In this document: one piece after another, positions 56,140 through 64,000 of the stretch
Numbering within the stretch: position 1 is the stretch's first letter
Layout: each line of letters begins with the position of its first letter
Origin: SpSt-600 sp042408195
GTDB taxonomy: Bacteria > Chloroflexota > Anaerolineae > SpSt-600
NCBI GenBank assembly: GCA_042408195.1
Contig: JBHOQL010000094.1
Location: 15,504 to 79,503, forward strand
Direction: 5' to 3'
DNA: 64,000 nt
Notes under the pieces: model-generated
What the model was told of the DNA's origin: nothing
The model's input: the letters and a program-made list of their open reading frames with translations, nothing else
Databases searched by the model: none
Program-made: the position numbers and the translations under genes

Positions 56140-57530
56140 GCGGAGGAGAACACTTTGACGTAGTGATCGTAGGGGCAGGACCGACCGGAATTTTCACCGC
56201 TCTCAAGCTCAGCCAGGAAGACCCATCCCTGCGCATATTGATTCTGGACAAAGGCCATGAGCTGGATAAGAGGCATTGCCCTGCCCAGCGCCCAGGCGGA
56301 AGGTGCATCCATTGTAACCCTTGCAACGTCCTTTCAGGCTGGGGTGGGGCAGGCGCCTTCAGCGATGGCAAACTCACCCTCTCCCCCGAGGTGGGGGGAA
56401 ACCTGGGGGAATACTTGAACGGGGAAAGGCTCCGGGCCGTAATAAACGAAGTAGATCAGCTTTATGCTCGCTTCGGTGCCATTAGCCCCATTTTTGGAGC
56501 TGACCTTGATGAAGTGGAGCGTCTCCAGAAGAAGGCAGCCAAAGCTGGCCTCAAGCTTCTGGCCATGCCCGTCCGTCATATTGGCACCGAGAACTGCCGG
56601 GGAGTTCTCCGCAACATGCAAAAGGAGCTTCTCTCCAGGGGTGTAGAGATAAGGATGAAAACGGCGGTAGCCCGCATACTCACAGAGAACTCCACCGTCA
56701 AGGGAGTGGAAACGGAAAAAGGCGAGACGATTCAAGCCGATTTCGTGGTTATAGCCCCCGGGCGGGAAGGGGCTTCTTGGCTTACGGCCATCGCCAAAGA
56801 CCTCAATCTCTCCCTAGATCGAAACCCAGTGGATATAGGAGTTAGGGTAGAAGTCCCGGCCGTGGTCATGGAACCCCTAACCAATGTCCTCTACGAGAGC
56901 AAACTCTTCTATACTTCCAGGGCCTTCGACGATAGGGTCCGGACTTTCTGCATGAACCCATACGGTGAGGTGGTCCTGGAATATGTGGGAGATGTGATAA
57001 CTGTGAACGGCCACAGCTACGCTAACCGCAAGACCTCCAACACTAACTTCGCCATCTTGGTAAGCAAGCGTTTTACTGAACCGTTCAAGGACCCTATAAC
57101 CTACGGAAAATCCATAGCCCGGTTGGCCAATCTCCTCGGGGGAGGAGTTATCGTCCAGCGGCTTGGGGACCTGGAACAAGGCCGCCGCTCAACACCGGAA
57201 AGGCTCTCTAGGAGCATCGTAACCCCCACTTTGAAAGATGCCACCCCGGGCGACTTGGGCCTCGTTCTACCTTACCGTTACCTTGTGGATATCCTGGAAA
57301 TGCTCAAGGCCATGGACGAGCTTGTCCCCGGGGTTTACTCACCCCACACCCTCCTCTATGGAGTAGAAGTCAAGTTCTATTCCTCTCGCCTCAAACTCAC
57401 CCCTTCCCTTGAGACAGAGGTCAGGAACCTGTTTGCGGCTGGAGATGGAGCCGGGGTCACCAGGGGATTGGTGCAAGCCTCAGCCTCCGGGTTAGTAGTG
57501 GCCGAAGAGATACTCCGGAGGGTTAGATAA
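56136..57530 (+). CDS. FAD-dependent dehydrogenase (COG2509-like)
   Basis: A 464-residue flavoprotein starting with TTG in a TTGA overlap with ligA, after GAGGAGGGG. It has the dinucleotide-binding motif VVIVGAGPTGIFTALKLS, a cysteine-rich element RHCPAQRPGGRCIHCNPCNVLSGWGGAGAFSDGK which defines the family, and FAAGDGAGVTRGLVQASASGLVVAEEI at the end. The substrate is not known. It is translated together with ligA and 2 bp before mutS. Confidence 0.86.
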   Translation: MSGGEHFDVVIVGAGPTGIFTALKLSQEDPSLRILILDKGHELDKRHCPAQRPGGRCIHCNPCNVLSGWGGAGAFSDGKLTLSPEVGGNLGEYLNGERLRAVINEVDQLYARFGAISPIFGADLDEVERLQKKAAKAGLKLLAMPVRHIGTENCRGVLRNMQKELLSRGVEIRMKTAVARILTENSTVKGVETEKGETIQADFVVIAPGREGASWLTAIAKDLNLSLDRNPVDIGVRVEVPAVVMEPLTNVLYESKLFYTSRAFDDRVRTFCMNPYGEVVLEYVGDVITVNGHSYANRKTSNTNFAILVSKRFTEPFKDPITYGKSIARLANLLGGGVIVQRLGDLEQGRRSTPERLSRSIVTPTLKDATPGDLGLVLPYRYLVDILEMLKAMDELVPGVYSPHTLLYGVEVKFYSSRLKLTPSLETEVRNLFAAGDGAGVTRGLVQASASGLVVAEEILRRVR

Positions 57531-57532
57531 TC

Positions 57533-60154
57533 GTGAAAGAGAAAGAAAATTTAACCCCAATGCTCAGGCAATACCGTCAGCTTAAAGCTCTCTACCCCGA
57601 TGCCATCCTCCTCTTCCGCCTGGGCGATTTCTACGAGATGTTTGATGAGGATGCGAAGATTGCATCCCGGGAACTAGAACTCGTCCTCACTTCCCGGCGC
57701 TTCTCCAAAGCAGTAAAACTCCCCATGTGCGGCATTCCCTACCACCAGCTCACCACGTACATCGGCAAGCTCATAGAAAGGGGCTACAAAATCGCTATAG
57801 CCGAACAAATGGAGGAGCCAGGCAAGGGCAAACGCCTGGTGAGGAGGGAAATCATCCGGGTTATAACCCCGGGGACAGTGGTGGAAGAAGGGCTTCTGCC
57901 CGACAAGGAGGAGAATTTCCTGGCAGCCATCTTCCGAGAGGGTGGAAACTACGGCCTGGCCGTTATGGAACTATCCACCGGCGACTTCTCAGCCACCCAA
58001 GTGGAGGGAACGAACTCCCTTGATTCCCTTCTGGAGGAACTAGAGCGCCTTCGCCCGAGCGAATACGTCCTTCCCGTTTCCCTCGCTGCCGATGAAGCCT
58101 TTACATCGCGCCTCCTGAGCATAAGAAAGGCACGTCTTTCCCCACAGGAAGAGGAGGCCTTTTCCTTCAATTCAGCTCAGGAAAGCCTCCTCTCCCACCT
58201 TACCTCAATTCCCGAGGAACTGAGGGTTTCACCCTTAGCTATGAGAGCAGCGGGTGCTCTTCTTCGCTATCTTAAGGACAATCAGCTTTCGGACCTGGAA
58301 CACGTGAGGGCTCTACGGTTTTACAGTCTTTCGGCTTACATGAATCTGGATCATATCACCTGCCGCAACTTGGAGCTACTGAGGACCCTGCGCGAGGGTG
58401 AAACCCAGGGCTCCCTCTTCTGGGTCCTGGACCACACTTGCACAGCCATGGGGGCAAGGCTCCTCAAACGGTGGATAACCAGACCTCTCCTGGATCCCGA
58501 AGCTATAAAGGCAAGACTTGATGCCGTGGAGAACTTGGCTCAGGACCACCTCCTTCGGTCCGACCTCCGCACCCTCTTGGACGGCCTCTACGACGTGGAA
58601 AGGCTCGTGGGCAGGATAGGCTTCGGCAGTGCCAATGCCAGGGATTTAGTGGGATTGAGGCGCTCCTTGGAGAGGATCCCACCGATAAAGGAGGTGCTGA
58701 ACCGGGCCCAGGCTTCCCTCCTTCAGGAACTGAACAAGGCCCTTGACCCGCTGCAGGACGTGGCTGCCCTGATCCGCAATGCCTTGGTGGATAATCCCCC
58801 CATCCTAGTGAGAGAAGGGGGCCTTATCCGTCCGGGATATAGTAGGGAATTGGACTCCCTTCGCCGAGAGATTGCCTCGGGCAAAGCTTGGCTGGCAGAA
58901 TACGAAGCCAAGGAAAGGGAAAAGACGGGTATTAAAAATCTCCGCATCCGCTACAATGAGGTTTTCGGTTTCTTCATTGAAGTAACCAGGAGCTACCTAC
59001 ACCTTGTTCCGCCCCATTATGAGCGCAAAGCTACTATTTCGGGAGCCGAGCGTTTCATCACCCCTGAGCTTAAAGTCAAGGAAAACGAAATCTTGGCCGC
59101 CCAGGATAAAGCCAGAGAGCTGGAGTATGAACTCTTCGTCAAGCTCAGGAGAGAAGTGGCTTCCCGGATGGATCGCCTCCAGCAGGCCGGCCGGATTTTA
59201 GCCCAGTTGGATGTCCTCTGTTCCCTGGCCGAAGCCGCAGTCCGCTATGGTTACACCAAACCCATTGTGGACGAGAGTGTGGTCATAAGCGTAAGGGAAG
59301 GGCGCCATCCAGTAGTGGAAAGGATGATGCCCGAGGGAGAGCCCTTTGTCCCCAATGATACATTCCTGGGAGGCGACGGAGATAGACTTCTCATAATAAC
59401 CGGGCCCAACATGAGCGGCAAAAGCGTTTACGTGCGCCAGGTGGCCCTTATCGCCCTTATGGCCCAGATGGGGAGCTTTGTCCCAGCCAAGGAGGCCCGC
59501 ATAGGCCTCATAGATAAAATCTTCACCCGCATCGGAGCAACGGACGAAATCGCCAGAGGACGCTCCACCTTCTTGGTGGAAATGGAAGAGACGGCCCACA
59601 TCCTCCACAATGCCACCCCCAGGAGCCTTATAATATTGGATGAAGTTGGACGGGGAACCAGCACTTACGATGGGATGAGCATAGCGTGGGCCGTGGCCGA
59701 ATACATTCATAACCGCATAAAGGCCCGCACCCTGTTTGCTACCCACTACCATGAGCTCACGGAGCTGGAAGAGCACCTCGAAGGAGCCAAAAATTACAGC
59801 CTAGCCGTGGCAGAGGAGGGAGGGAAAATAATCTTCCTCAGGCGGGTGGTCAGGGGTGGGGCTGGTAAGAGCTATGGAATACAGGTAGCAAAGCTGGCTG
59901 GTCTGCCCGAAGAAGTAACGGAAAGAGCCAAAGAAATCCTGGAAAGAGCGGAGAAAGGTTACGCACCCCAACCCCTCACTTTCCGGGAAATCGCCCCTAA
60001 ACCCGATAGCTTCGTTCTTCCCACCGATGATGAGGCTGTCTGGGAAGTGGTAAGGGAGATTTTCCGGGTGGATATTGCCAACTTAACCCCAATTCAGGCC
60101 CTCGTCCTCCTCAACGAACTCCAGAAAAGGCTCAGAGGGGACTTCGTACGGTAA
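57533..60154 (+). CDS. mutS: DNA mismatch repair protein MutS
   Basis: The 873-residue MutS begins with GTG after GGAGGG. It shows the mismatch-reading F-x-E in RLGDFYEMFDED, the connector and clamp domains, Walker A GPNMSGKSVYVRQ, the ABC signature region GRSTFLVEMEETAHILHNAT, Walker B LIILDEVGRGTSTYDG, and ATHYHELTEL. MutL is not in the window. The 3' end overlaps the convergent murI gene by 23 bp. Confidence 0.97.
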   Translation: MKEKENLTPMLRQYRQLKALYPDAILLFRLGDFYEMFDEDAKIASRELELVLTSRRFSKAVKLPMCGIPYHQLTTYIGKLIERGYKIAIAEQMEEPGKGKRLVRREIIRVITPGTVVEEGLLPDKEENFLAAIFREGGNYGLAVMELSTGDFSATQVEGTNSLDSLLEELERLRPSEYVLPVSLAADEAFTSRLLSIRKARLSPQEEEAFSFNSAQESLLSHLTSIPEELRVSPLAMRAAGALLRYLKDNQLSDLEHVRALRFYSLSAYMNLDHITCRNLELLRTLREGETQGSLFWVLDHTCTAMGARLLKRWITRPLLDPEAIKARLDAVENLAQDHLLRSDLRTLLDGLYDVERLVGRIGFGSANARDLVGLRRSLERIPPIKEVLNRAQASLLQELNKALDPLQDVAALIRNALVDNPPILVREGGLIRPGYSRELDSLRREIASGKAWLAEYEAKEREKTGIKNLRIRYNEVFGFFIEVTRSYLHLVPPHYERKATISGAERFITPELKVKENEILAAQDKARELEYELFVKLRREVASRMDRLQQAGRILAQLDVLCSLAEAAVRYGYTKPIVDESVVISVREGRHPVVERMMPEGEPFVPNDTFLGGDGDRLLIITGPNMSGKSVYVRQVALIALMAQMGSFVPAKEARIGLIDKIFTRIGATDEIARGRSTFLVEMEETAHILHNATPRSLIILDEVGRGTSTYDGMSIAWAVAEYIHNRIKARTLFATHYHELTELEEHLEGAKNYSLAVAEEGGKIIFLRRVVRGGAGKSYGIQVAKLAGLPEEVTERAKEILERAEKGYAPQPLTFREIAPKPDSFVLPTDDEAVWEVVREIFRVDIANLTPIQALVLLNELQKRLRGDFVR

Positions 60155-60962
60155 CTTTGTTGCCCTCCCATGCAACACCAAAGACTGGTCCGCTAATTCC
60201 CACCAATATCTGGAGGATTTTCCTGAACTTATCCGGTTCCCCCGAGGTGAAAAAGGCGTATTGGCCCTCCCCGCCCTCTTCCCGCAAAAGCCCATGGATT
60301 TCCAGCACTCTCTTTACTTGGCGGGCCACTGCTTCGGAAGGGTCAACAATAGTTACTCCAGGGCCGACTACTTTCTCTATGATTTCCCGTAGAAATGGGT
60401 AGTGAGTGCATCCCAGAACCAGAACATCTATCCCCTCTCTGAGAAGGGGTTCAAGTTGCATTCTTACTTTCGCTTCAGCCTCTCGGCCATTGAGGAGGCC
60501 TTCCTCCACTATCTCCACCAGGCCCGGACAAGCCTTAGTGAAGATTTCAACCCCCTGTCCGAACCTTTCCACAAGCCTCCGGAAGAGTAAGCCCTGGAAA
60601 GTAGCTCTGGTAGCGATGACCCCGATCTTCCCCGTTTTCGTTAGGTTCACCGCTGGCTTGACGGCGGGCTCCATCCCTACTATGGGGACGGAGAAGCGTT
60701 CTCTAAGGTGATAGAGAGCGGCAGCCGAGGCCGTGTTGCAGGCCACCACCACGACCTTGGCCCTCCTTTCAATCAGGAACTCTGTGATGCCCTCGGAGAA
60801 AGCCCTGACCTCTTCCAGGGAACGCTCGCCGTAGGGTAGATGGGCGGAATCGGCGAAGTAGAGGACATCTTCAGAAGGCAGGAGGCGAACCACCTCCCGC
60901 CAAACCGAAAGCCCTCCTACTCCAGAATCAAAAATGCCGATGGGGTCTTGCTTTGAAGGCAA
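60132..60962 (-). CDS. murI: glutamate racemase
   Basis: A 276-residue enzyme that makes D-glutamate for peptidoglycan. Both catalytic cysteines are present: VACNTASAAAL and VLGCTHYPFL; the N-terminal IGIFDSGVGGLSVW and FADSAHLPYG are also typical. It indicates that the organism builds a peptidoglycan wall, in line with the amidase fusion at 4.2-6.0 kb. It lies 23 bp after lpdA on the same strand. Confidence 0.95.
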   Translation of the reverse strand: MPSKQDPIGIFDSGVGGLSVWREVVRLLPSEDVLYFADSAHLPYGERSLEEVRAFSEGITEFLIERRAKVVVVACNTASAAALYHLRERFSVPIVGMEPAVKPAVNLTKTGKIGVIATRATFQGLLFRRLVERFGQGVEIFTKACPGLVEIVEEGLLNGREAEAKVRMQLEPLLREGIDVLVLGCTHYPFLREIIEKVVGPGVTIVDPSEAVARQVKRVLEIHGLLREEGGEGQYAFFTSGEPDKFRKILQILVGISGPVFGVAWEGNKVTVRSPL

Positions 60963-60985
60963 CCGTCACCTCCTCAGTTTCCGGG

Positions 60986-62398
60986 CTAAAGTTTCCGGCG
61001 TATTGCCCTGTAATGTATGGCTTCGCCGTAGAAAGCAGCTTTCGCCGCCTCCATTACGGCTTCAGAGAGGGAAGGGTGAGGGTGCACTGTGCAGGCTACT
61101 TCCTGAACTTTCAGCTGCAGACGCACCGCCAGGGCCAGCTCGCCGATTAACTCCCCAGCCCATGGCCCCATAATGTGGGCCCCGATGAGCTTTCTGGAAC
61201 CTTTTTCGTATATGAGTTTAACAATCCCTTCAGCTGAATCCATGGCCCAGGCCCTGGCATTGGCCGTAAAGGGGAAGGTGGCTACTTCATAATCGATCCC
61301 CTCCTCCTTGGCAGCCTCTTCTGTAAGGCCAACGCCTGCGAGTTCTGGAAAAGTGTAGATGCAGTAAGGGATGGCACGGTAGTCGGGAGTACGTCTGTGG
61401 CCAAGGGCATTTTCAACGGCTATTTCCCCCTCGTATGAAGCTTTGTGGGCCATCAGCGCTCCGCCCACGCAATCCCCGGCGGCGTAGATGTGTGGTGTTG
61501 AGGTCCGCAGGAACCCATCAACCTTCACAAATCCTTTCTCCATTTCAACCCCGATGCCCTCCAAGTTGAGGCCACGCGTATGCGGCCGCCTGCCCACAGC
61601 CAGGATTACTTTATCGGCGAGGAACTGGAAGGGCCCCTCGCCGCTGCAGATAACCCTCAGCTTATCCTCTTCCTGTTCTATCGCCTCCACCTTCACCGAA
61701 GTAACCACTTCAACCCCTCGCTTCCTGATCAGGGCTAGGAACCTAGAAGCAATGGCGCCATCGGCCGGGGGGAGGATGCGGGGGAGAAGCTCCAGAACCG
61801 TTACCTTGCTCCCCAGGACGCTGTAAAGAGTGGCAAGCTCCATACCTATAACCCCTGCACCGACTATCACCAGGGACTGAGGTATGCTTTCCAGCCTGGT
61901 TATCTCATCAGAATCCACAACTCCCGGGAGATCAGCTCCGGAGATCGGGGGGATTACGGGCTCCGATCCGGTAGCTATAAGGAAATTGCGAGCCCTTACG
62001 TGCTGTTCTCCATCGCCTGTGGCGATTTTCAGAGTCACCGGGTCAAGGAAAGAAGCCTCCCCACGGAAGACTTGTATGCGGTAGCTTCTGAGGAGGGTTT
62101 CAACCCCTTTCACCATCCTCTCCACAGTCCTATCCCTGAACTCCCTGAGCTTCTCCAGCTCAAATCCTTCAAAGCGCACTTTCACCCCCCAGCTGGGAGC
62201 TTTCAGGGCCAATTCGGCTGCCTCGGCAGCGTGGAGGAGGGCTTTTGAAGGGATGCAGCCCCGGTTCAGGCATGTCCCCCCTATGCGGTCCCTTTCCACA
62301 AGAGCCACTCTGGCTCCAAGCTGAGCTGCCCTTATAGCTCCCACATATCCCGCTGGCCCAGCTCCAACTATTGCCAGGTCAAACTCTTGCCTTTCCAC
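60986..62398 (-). CDS. lpdA: dihydrolipoyl dehydrogenase
   Basis: The 470-residue flavoprotein has the FAD site LAIVGAGPAGYVGAIRAAQLG, redox-active disulfide GGTCLNRGCIPSK, NAD site VIVGAGVIGMELATLYSVLGSKVTVLE, FAD motif IYAAGDCVGG, and the C-terminal His-Glu pair in TVHPHPSLSEAVMEA. It re-oxidises dihydrolipoamide of 2-oxoacid dehydrogenases or the glycine cleavage system. No E1, E2 or gcv gene is adjacent. Confidence 0.94.
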   Translation of the reverse strand: MERQEFDLAIVGAGPAGYVGAIRAAQLGARVALVERDRIGGTCLNRGCIPSKALLHAAEAAELALKAPSWGVKVRFEGFELEKLREFRDRTVERMVKGVETLLRSYRIQVFRGEASFLDPVTLKIATGDGEQHVRARNFLIATGSEPVIPPISGADLPGVVDSDEITRLESIPQSLVIVGAGVIGMELATLYSVLGSKVTVLELLPRILPPADGAIASRFLALIRKRGVEVVTSVKVEAIEQEEDKLRVICSGEGPFQFLADKVILAVGRRPHTRGLNLEGIGVEMEKGFVKVDGFLRTSTPHIYAAGDCVGGALMAHKASYEGEIAVENALGHRRTPDYRAIPYCIYTFPELAGVGLTEEAAKEEGIDYEVATFPFTANARAWAMDSAEGIVKLIYEKGSRKLIGAHIMGPWAGELIGELALAVRLQLKVQEVACTVHPHPSLSEAVMEAAKAAFYGEAIHYRAIRRKL

Positions 62399-62418
62399 CT
62401 TGACCTCCAGAATAAATT

Positions 62419-62450
62419 AAAAAGGGGGTGCCCGAAGGCACCCCCTTTTT
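62419..62450 (-). terminator. strong intrinsic terminator of the BMP lipoprotein gene
   Basis: On the reverse strand AAAAAGGGGGTGCC, a TTCG tetraloop and the exact complement form a 14-bp stem ending in TTTTT, then AATTTATT. It begins 9 bp after the BMP-gene stop. The A-run on the other side would let it work in both directions. Confidence 0.9.
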
Positions 62451-62458
62451 GGCATTTT

Positions 62459-63664
62459 TTACCGCGGTATCTTGCCTATAATATTGTCCACGAACCAGTC
62501 AATGGTCCAGAGTTCGTAGTAAGAAGCACGGCGCCCGGGCTCTATCCTGAGCTTACCGTCCTGGTCGTAGATGGGACCGGTGAAGGGGTCAAAGAGGACG
62601 GTGGGCTCACTCATCTGCTCCAGGCGCTTGAAGACCAGGTCATACACGCTTATCTCACCGAGGAGAGGATCCTTAACTTTCTTGGCCTTGAGTTCGCTCT
62701 CAAACTTGGGAGTGATGGGAACTCCGAAATCGGCGCCGAGCTCTACAGCCTTCTCGCGAAGCATCCACCAGTAGTCCACGTTCTCCAGGTTCTCGGGGGT
62801 ATAGACGCCGAGGTAGACTTTCATGAGGATGTCCTCATAGATCTTCTCCCAGTGGACCAGCTGGCCGCTTACGGCGGAATTAGGCCCATAGCTGAGCATT
62901 GGGCTGTAGTGGGAGAAAGTGTAAATAGGCTTGCCCTTCTGAGTAGTGTACTCTTCACCGAGCTGGACCACAGCAGGGGAGTCCTCGGTGAAGGCCAGGA
63001 CGTCAGCTCCTTCAGCGATCATGGCTTCGGCAGCTTCGCGGGCCTTGGCCGGGTCATACCAAGAGAAGAGCCAGCGGACGTCTACCTTGGCATCGGGGTT
63101 AACCTCTTTCACTCCCAGGGCGAAAGCGTTGATGTGGCGGACTACCTCGGGGATGGGGTGAGCGGCTACATAGCCAACTCTCCCAGTTTTGGTCAGAGCT
63201 CCAGCCATCAGACCGTTGAGGTAGTAGAGCTGGTAGAATTCAGCAAAGTACGTGCCCACGTTCTTGGCCCGCTTGTAGCCGGAGCAGTGGAAGAAGATTT
63301 TGTCTGGGTACTTTTTGCCTGCTTCTATAGTGGCATCCATGTAGCCGAAGGAGGTAGTGAAGGCCACGTCGGCTTTCTCCTCCACCATGAAGCGGTCCAG
63401 ATAGCGGGCGACATCCGCTTCGGGGACTGATTCGGCGTAAACGGTCTCAAGCCAATCCTTGAATTTTTCCTGCACATACTTGCGGCCCATGTCGTGGGCG
63501 TGAGTCCAACCGTAGTCCCCGATGGGGCCTACATAGATAAAAGCAGCCTTTATTTTCTTGATCACGGGCTTTTCAATAACTACAGGGGTAGGGGTGGCAC
63601 AGGCTGCCAGCAATGAAAGGACGGTGAGAGCAACAACCACTAAGAGGAGCCTATTTCGATACAT
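62459..63664 (-). CDS. BMP-family substrate-binding lipoprotein
   Basis: A 401-residue lipoprotein (lipobox VLSLLAAC, Cys22) of the basic membrane protein / PnrA family: KIKAAFIYVGPIGDYGWTHAHDMG, AFTTSFGYMDATIEAGKKYPDKIFFHCSG, YFAEFYQLYYLNGLMAGALTKTGRVGYVAA and GADVLAFTEDSPAVVQLGEEY. Such proteins deliver nucleosides or purine-like solutes to an ABC importer. The transporter genes are not seen: a terminator follows and lpdA comes next. Confidence 0.93.
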   Translation of the reverse strand: MYRNRLLLVVVALTVLSLLAACATPTPVVIEKPVIKKIKAAFIYVGPIGDYGWTHAHDMGRKYVQEKFKDWLETVYAESVPEADVARYLDRFMVEEKADVAFTTSFGYMDATIEAGKKYPDKIFFHCSGYKRAKNVGTYFAEFYQLYYLNGLMAGALTKTGRVGYVAAHPIPEVVRHINAFALGVKEVNPDAKVDVRWLFSWYDPAKAREAAEAMIAEGADVLAFTEDSPAVVQLGEEYTTQKGKPIYTFSHYSPMLSYGPNSAVSGQLVHWEKIYEDILMKVYLGVYTPENLENVDYWWMLREKAVELGADFGVPITPKFESELKAKKVKDPLLGEISVYDLVFKRLEQMSEPTVLFDPFTGPIYDQDGKLRIEPGRRASYYELWTIDWFVDNIIGKIPR

Positions 63665-63689
63665 ACACTCTCCTCCTTAAGAGAGTTCG

Positions 63690-63705
63690 CCCCTTTAATA
63701 AGGGG
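63690..63705 (-). other. small leader hairpin of the BMP gene
   Basis: CCCCTT and AAGGGG form a 6-bp stem with the loop TAAT at the predicted start of the transcript. It may protect the 5' end. Confidence 0.35.
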
Positions 63706-63712
63706 CAATTTC

Positions 63713-63741
63713 AGTATAGCATGAAAGAAATTTTTTGCCAA
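63713..63741 (-). promoter_or_regulatory. promoter of the BMP lipoprotein gene
   Basis: Reverse strand: -35 TTGGCA (63741-63736), 17 bp, -10 TATACT (63718-63713), about 50 bp before the ATG at 63664. Confidence 0.7.
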
Positions 63742-63804
63742 GTTACCTGCCAGCGACATAGTGAGAGTCTTGGGCGAGGCACTCGCTTAGTCGGTCCTGG
63801 GGGC

Positions 63805-64000
63805 TCACTTTTCCCAATCTTCTCCGATTACCCGGAAGTAGCGGTTTTCTCCCCAGAGTCCTCCTTCGCCCTCGGTAGGGGGAAGGTAGATAGGAGGCTG
63901 AGGATAGTGCACCCCGCCAGGATTCACCACTATCACCGGCGGACTGGCCTGGGAATGGTTTTGAGCCCTCTCCTCCTTAGCCATGGCCCTCTTCACAAGA
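63805..64000 (-). CDS. C-terminal end of an unidentified protein
   Basis: The frame is open to the right edge and ends at 63805. The visible 65 residues are polar, with a Pro-rich middle (PPVIVVNPGGVHYPQPPIYLPP) and the end NRYFRVIGEDWEK. No domain is recognised. A GTG at 63996 exists but lacks visible context, so this is more likely the tail of a longer gene. Confidence 0.5.
   Translation of the reverse strand, partial: LVKRAMAKEERAQNHSQASPPVIVVNPGGVHYPQPPIYLPPTEGEGGLWGENRYFRVIGEDWEK

Noticed and set aside
1..64000. tRNA, rRNA or CRISPR arrays
   Set aside because: Reading both strands I found no cloverleaf with the T-loop GTTCRANNC and matching arms, no rRNA-like blocks and no regularly spaced repeats.

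Overview
The window reads as one contiguous, gene-dense piece of a bacterial chromosome. The best guess is a thermophilic, anaerobic or microaerophilic member of the Chloroflexota (Anaerolineae-like). This rests on inference, because no rRNA or other marker is present. The supporting signs are: lipoproteins with long Thr/Pro linkers after the lipobox, a LysM plus lamin-tail surface protein, archaeal-type HerA/NurA repair genes, a tungsten-type aldehyde ferredoxin oxidoreductase, a two-subunit class I fumarase, and SD-led genes with short gaps and ATGA/TGATG overlaps. Promoters follow an ordinary sigma-A pattern (TTGNCA-like, 17 bp, TATAAT/TATACT).

Layout. 1-6.6 kb: start of dnaX, a LysM surface protein, a phosphatase, a B12/radical SAM protein, scpA, a glycosidase-amidase fusion. 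6.8-17.7 kb: a replication and repair block (dnaA, a Rad50/SbcC protein, a parS-like site at the start of a methyltransferase gene, a JAMM protease, gyrA, an AlbA-domain regulator, rsfS, a sirtuin). dnaA, gyrA and parS together suggest the replication origin is not far away, but I see no DnaA-box cluster. 17.7-26 kb: feoAB with a palindromic operator, chrA, a GltD-like oxidoreductase, a TPR lipoprotein, a metallo-beta-lactamase-fold protein, fumarase. 26-31.5 kb: a transposase remnant and a five-gene operon with two glycosyltransferases and a diverged TIM-family protein. 31.8-35 kb: cytochrome bd genes behind a peroxiredoxin whose catalytic cysteine codon is TGA. 35-38.8 kb: a DUF4062-like protein, a PGM-like metalloenzyme, a DUF355 protein, herA. 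38.8-47.4 kb: a metabolic island. 47.6-52 kb: a penicillin-acylase-type hydrolase and the nurA operon. 52-64 kb: DUF3048 lipoprotein, cobO, ligA, a flavoprotein, mutS, murI, lpdA and a BMP-family lipoprotein.

Three things stand out. (1) The peroxiredoxin at 34285-34881 looks like a selenoprotein: TGA replaces the peroxidatic Cys, a SECIS-like hairpin follows at the right distance, the frame is open on both sides, and it has a consensus promoter. It probably forms an oxygen/peroxide-defence operon with cydAB. (2) A 1257-residue protein joins an LsrK-like FGGY kinase, a D-2-hydroxyacid dehydrogenase, an SCP2 domain and a class II aldolase. It sits with a GntR/HutC regulator, an aldehyde ferredoxin oxidoreductase, LarA and an orphan [2Fe-2S] subunit. 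Together these could convert a (deoxy)ketose to DHAP plus an aldehyde, then to a hydroxyacid and a ketoacid. (3) HerA and NurA are encoded about 12 kb apart. NurA is paired with a small HAS-barrel-like protein and possibly a 53-residue ORF, with a Rad50-like protein elsewhere in the window, suggesting an archaeal-style end-resection set.
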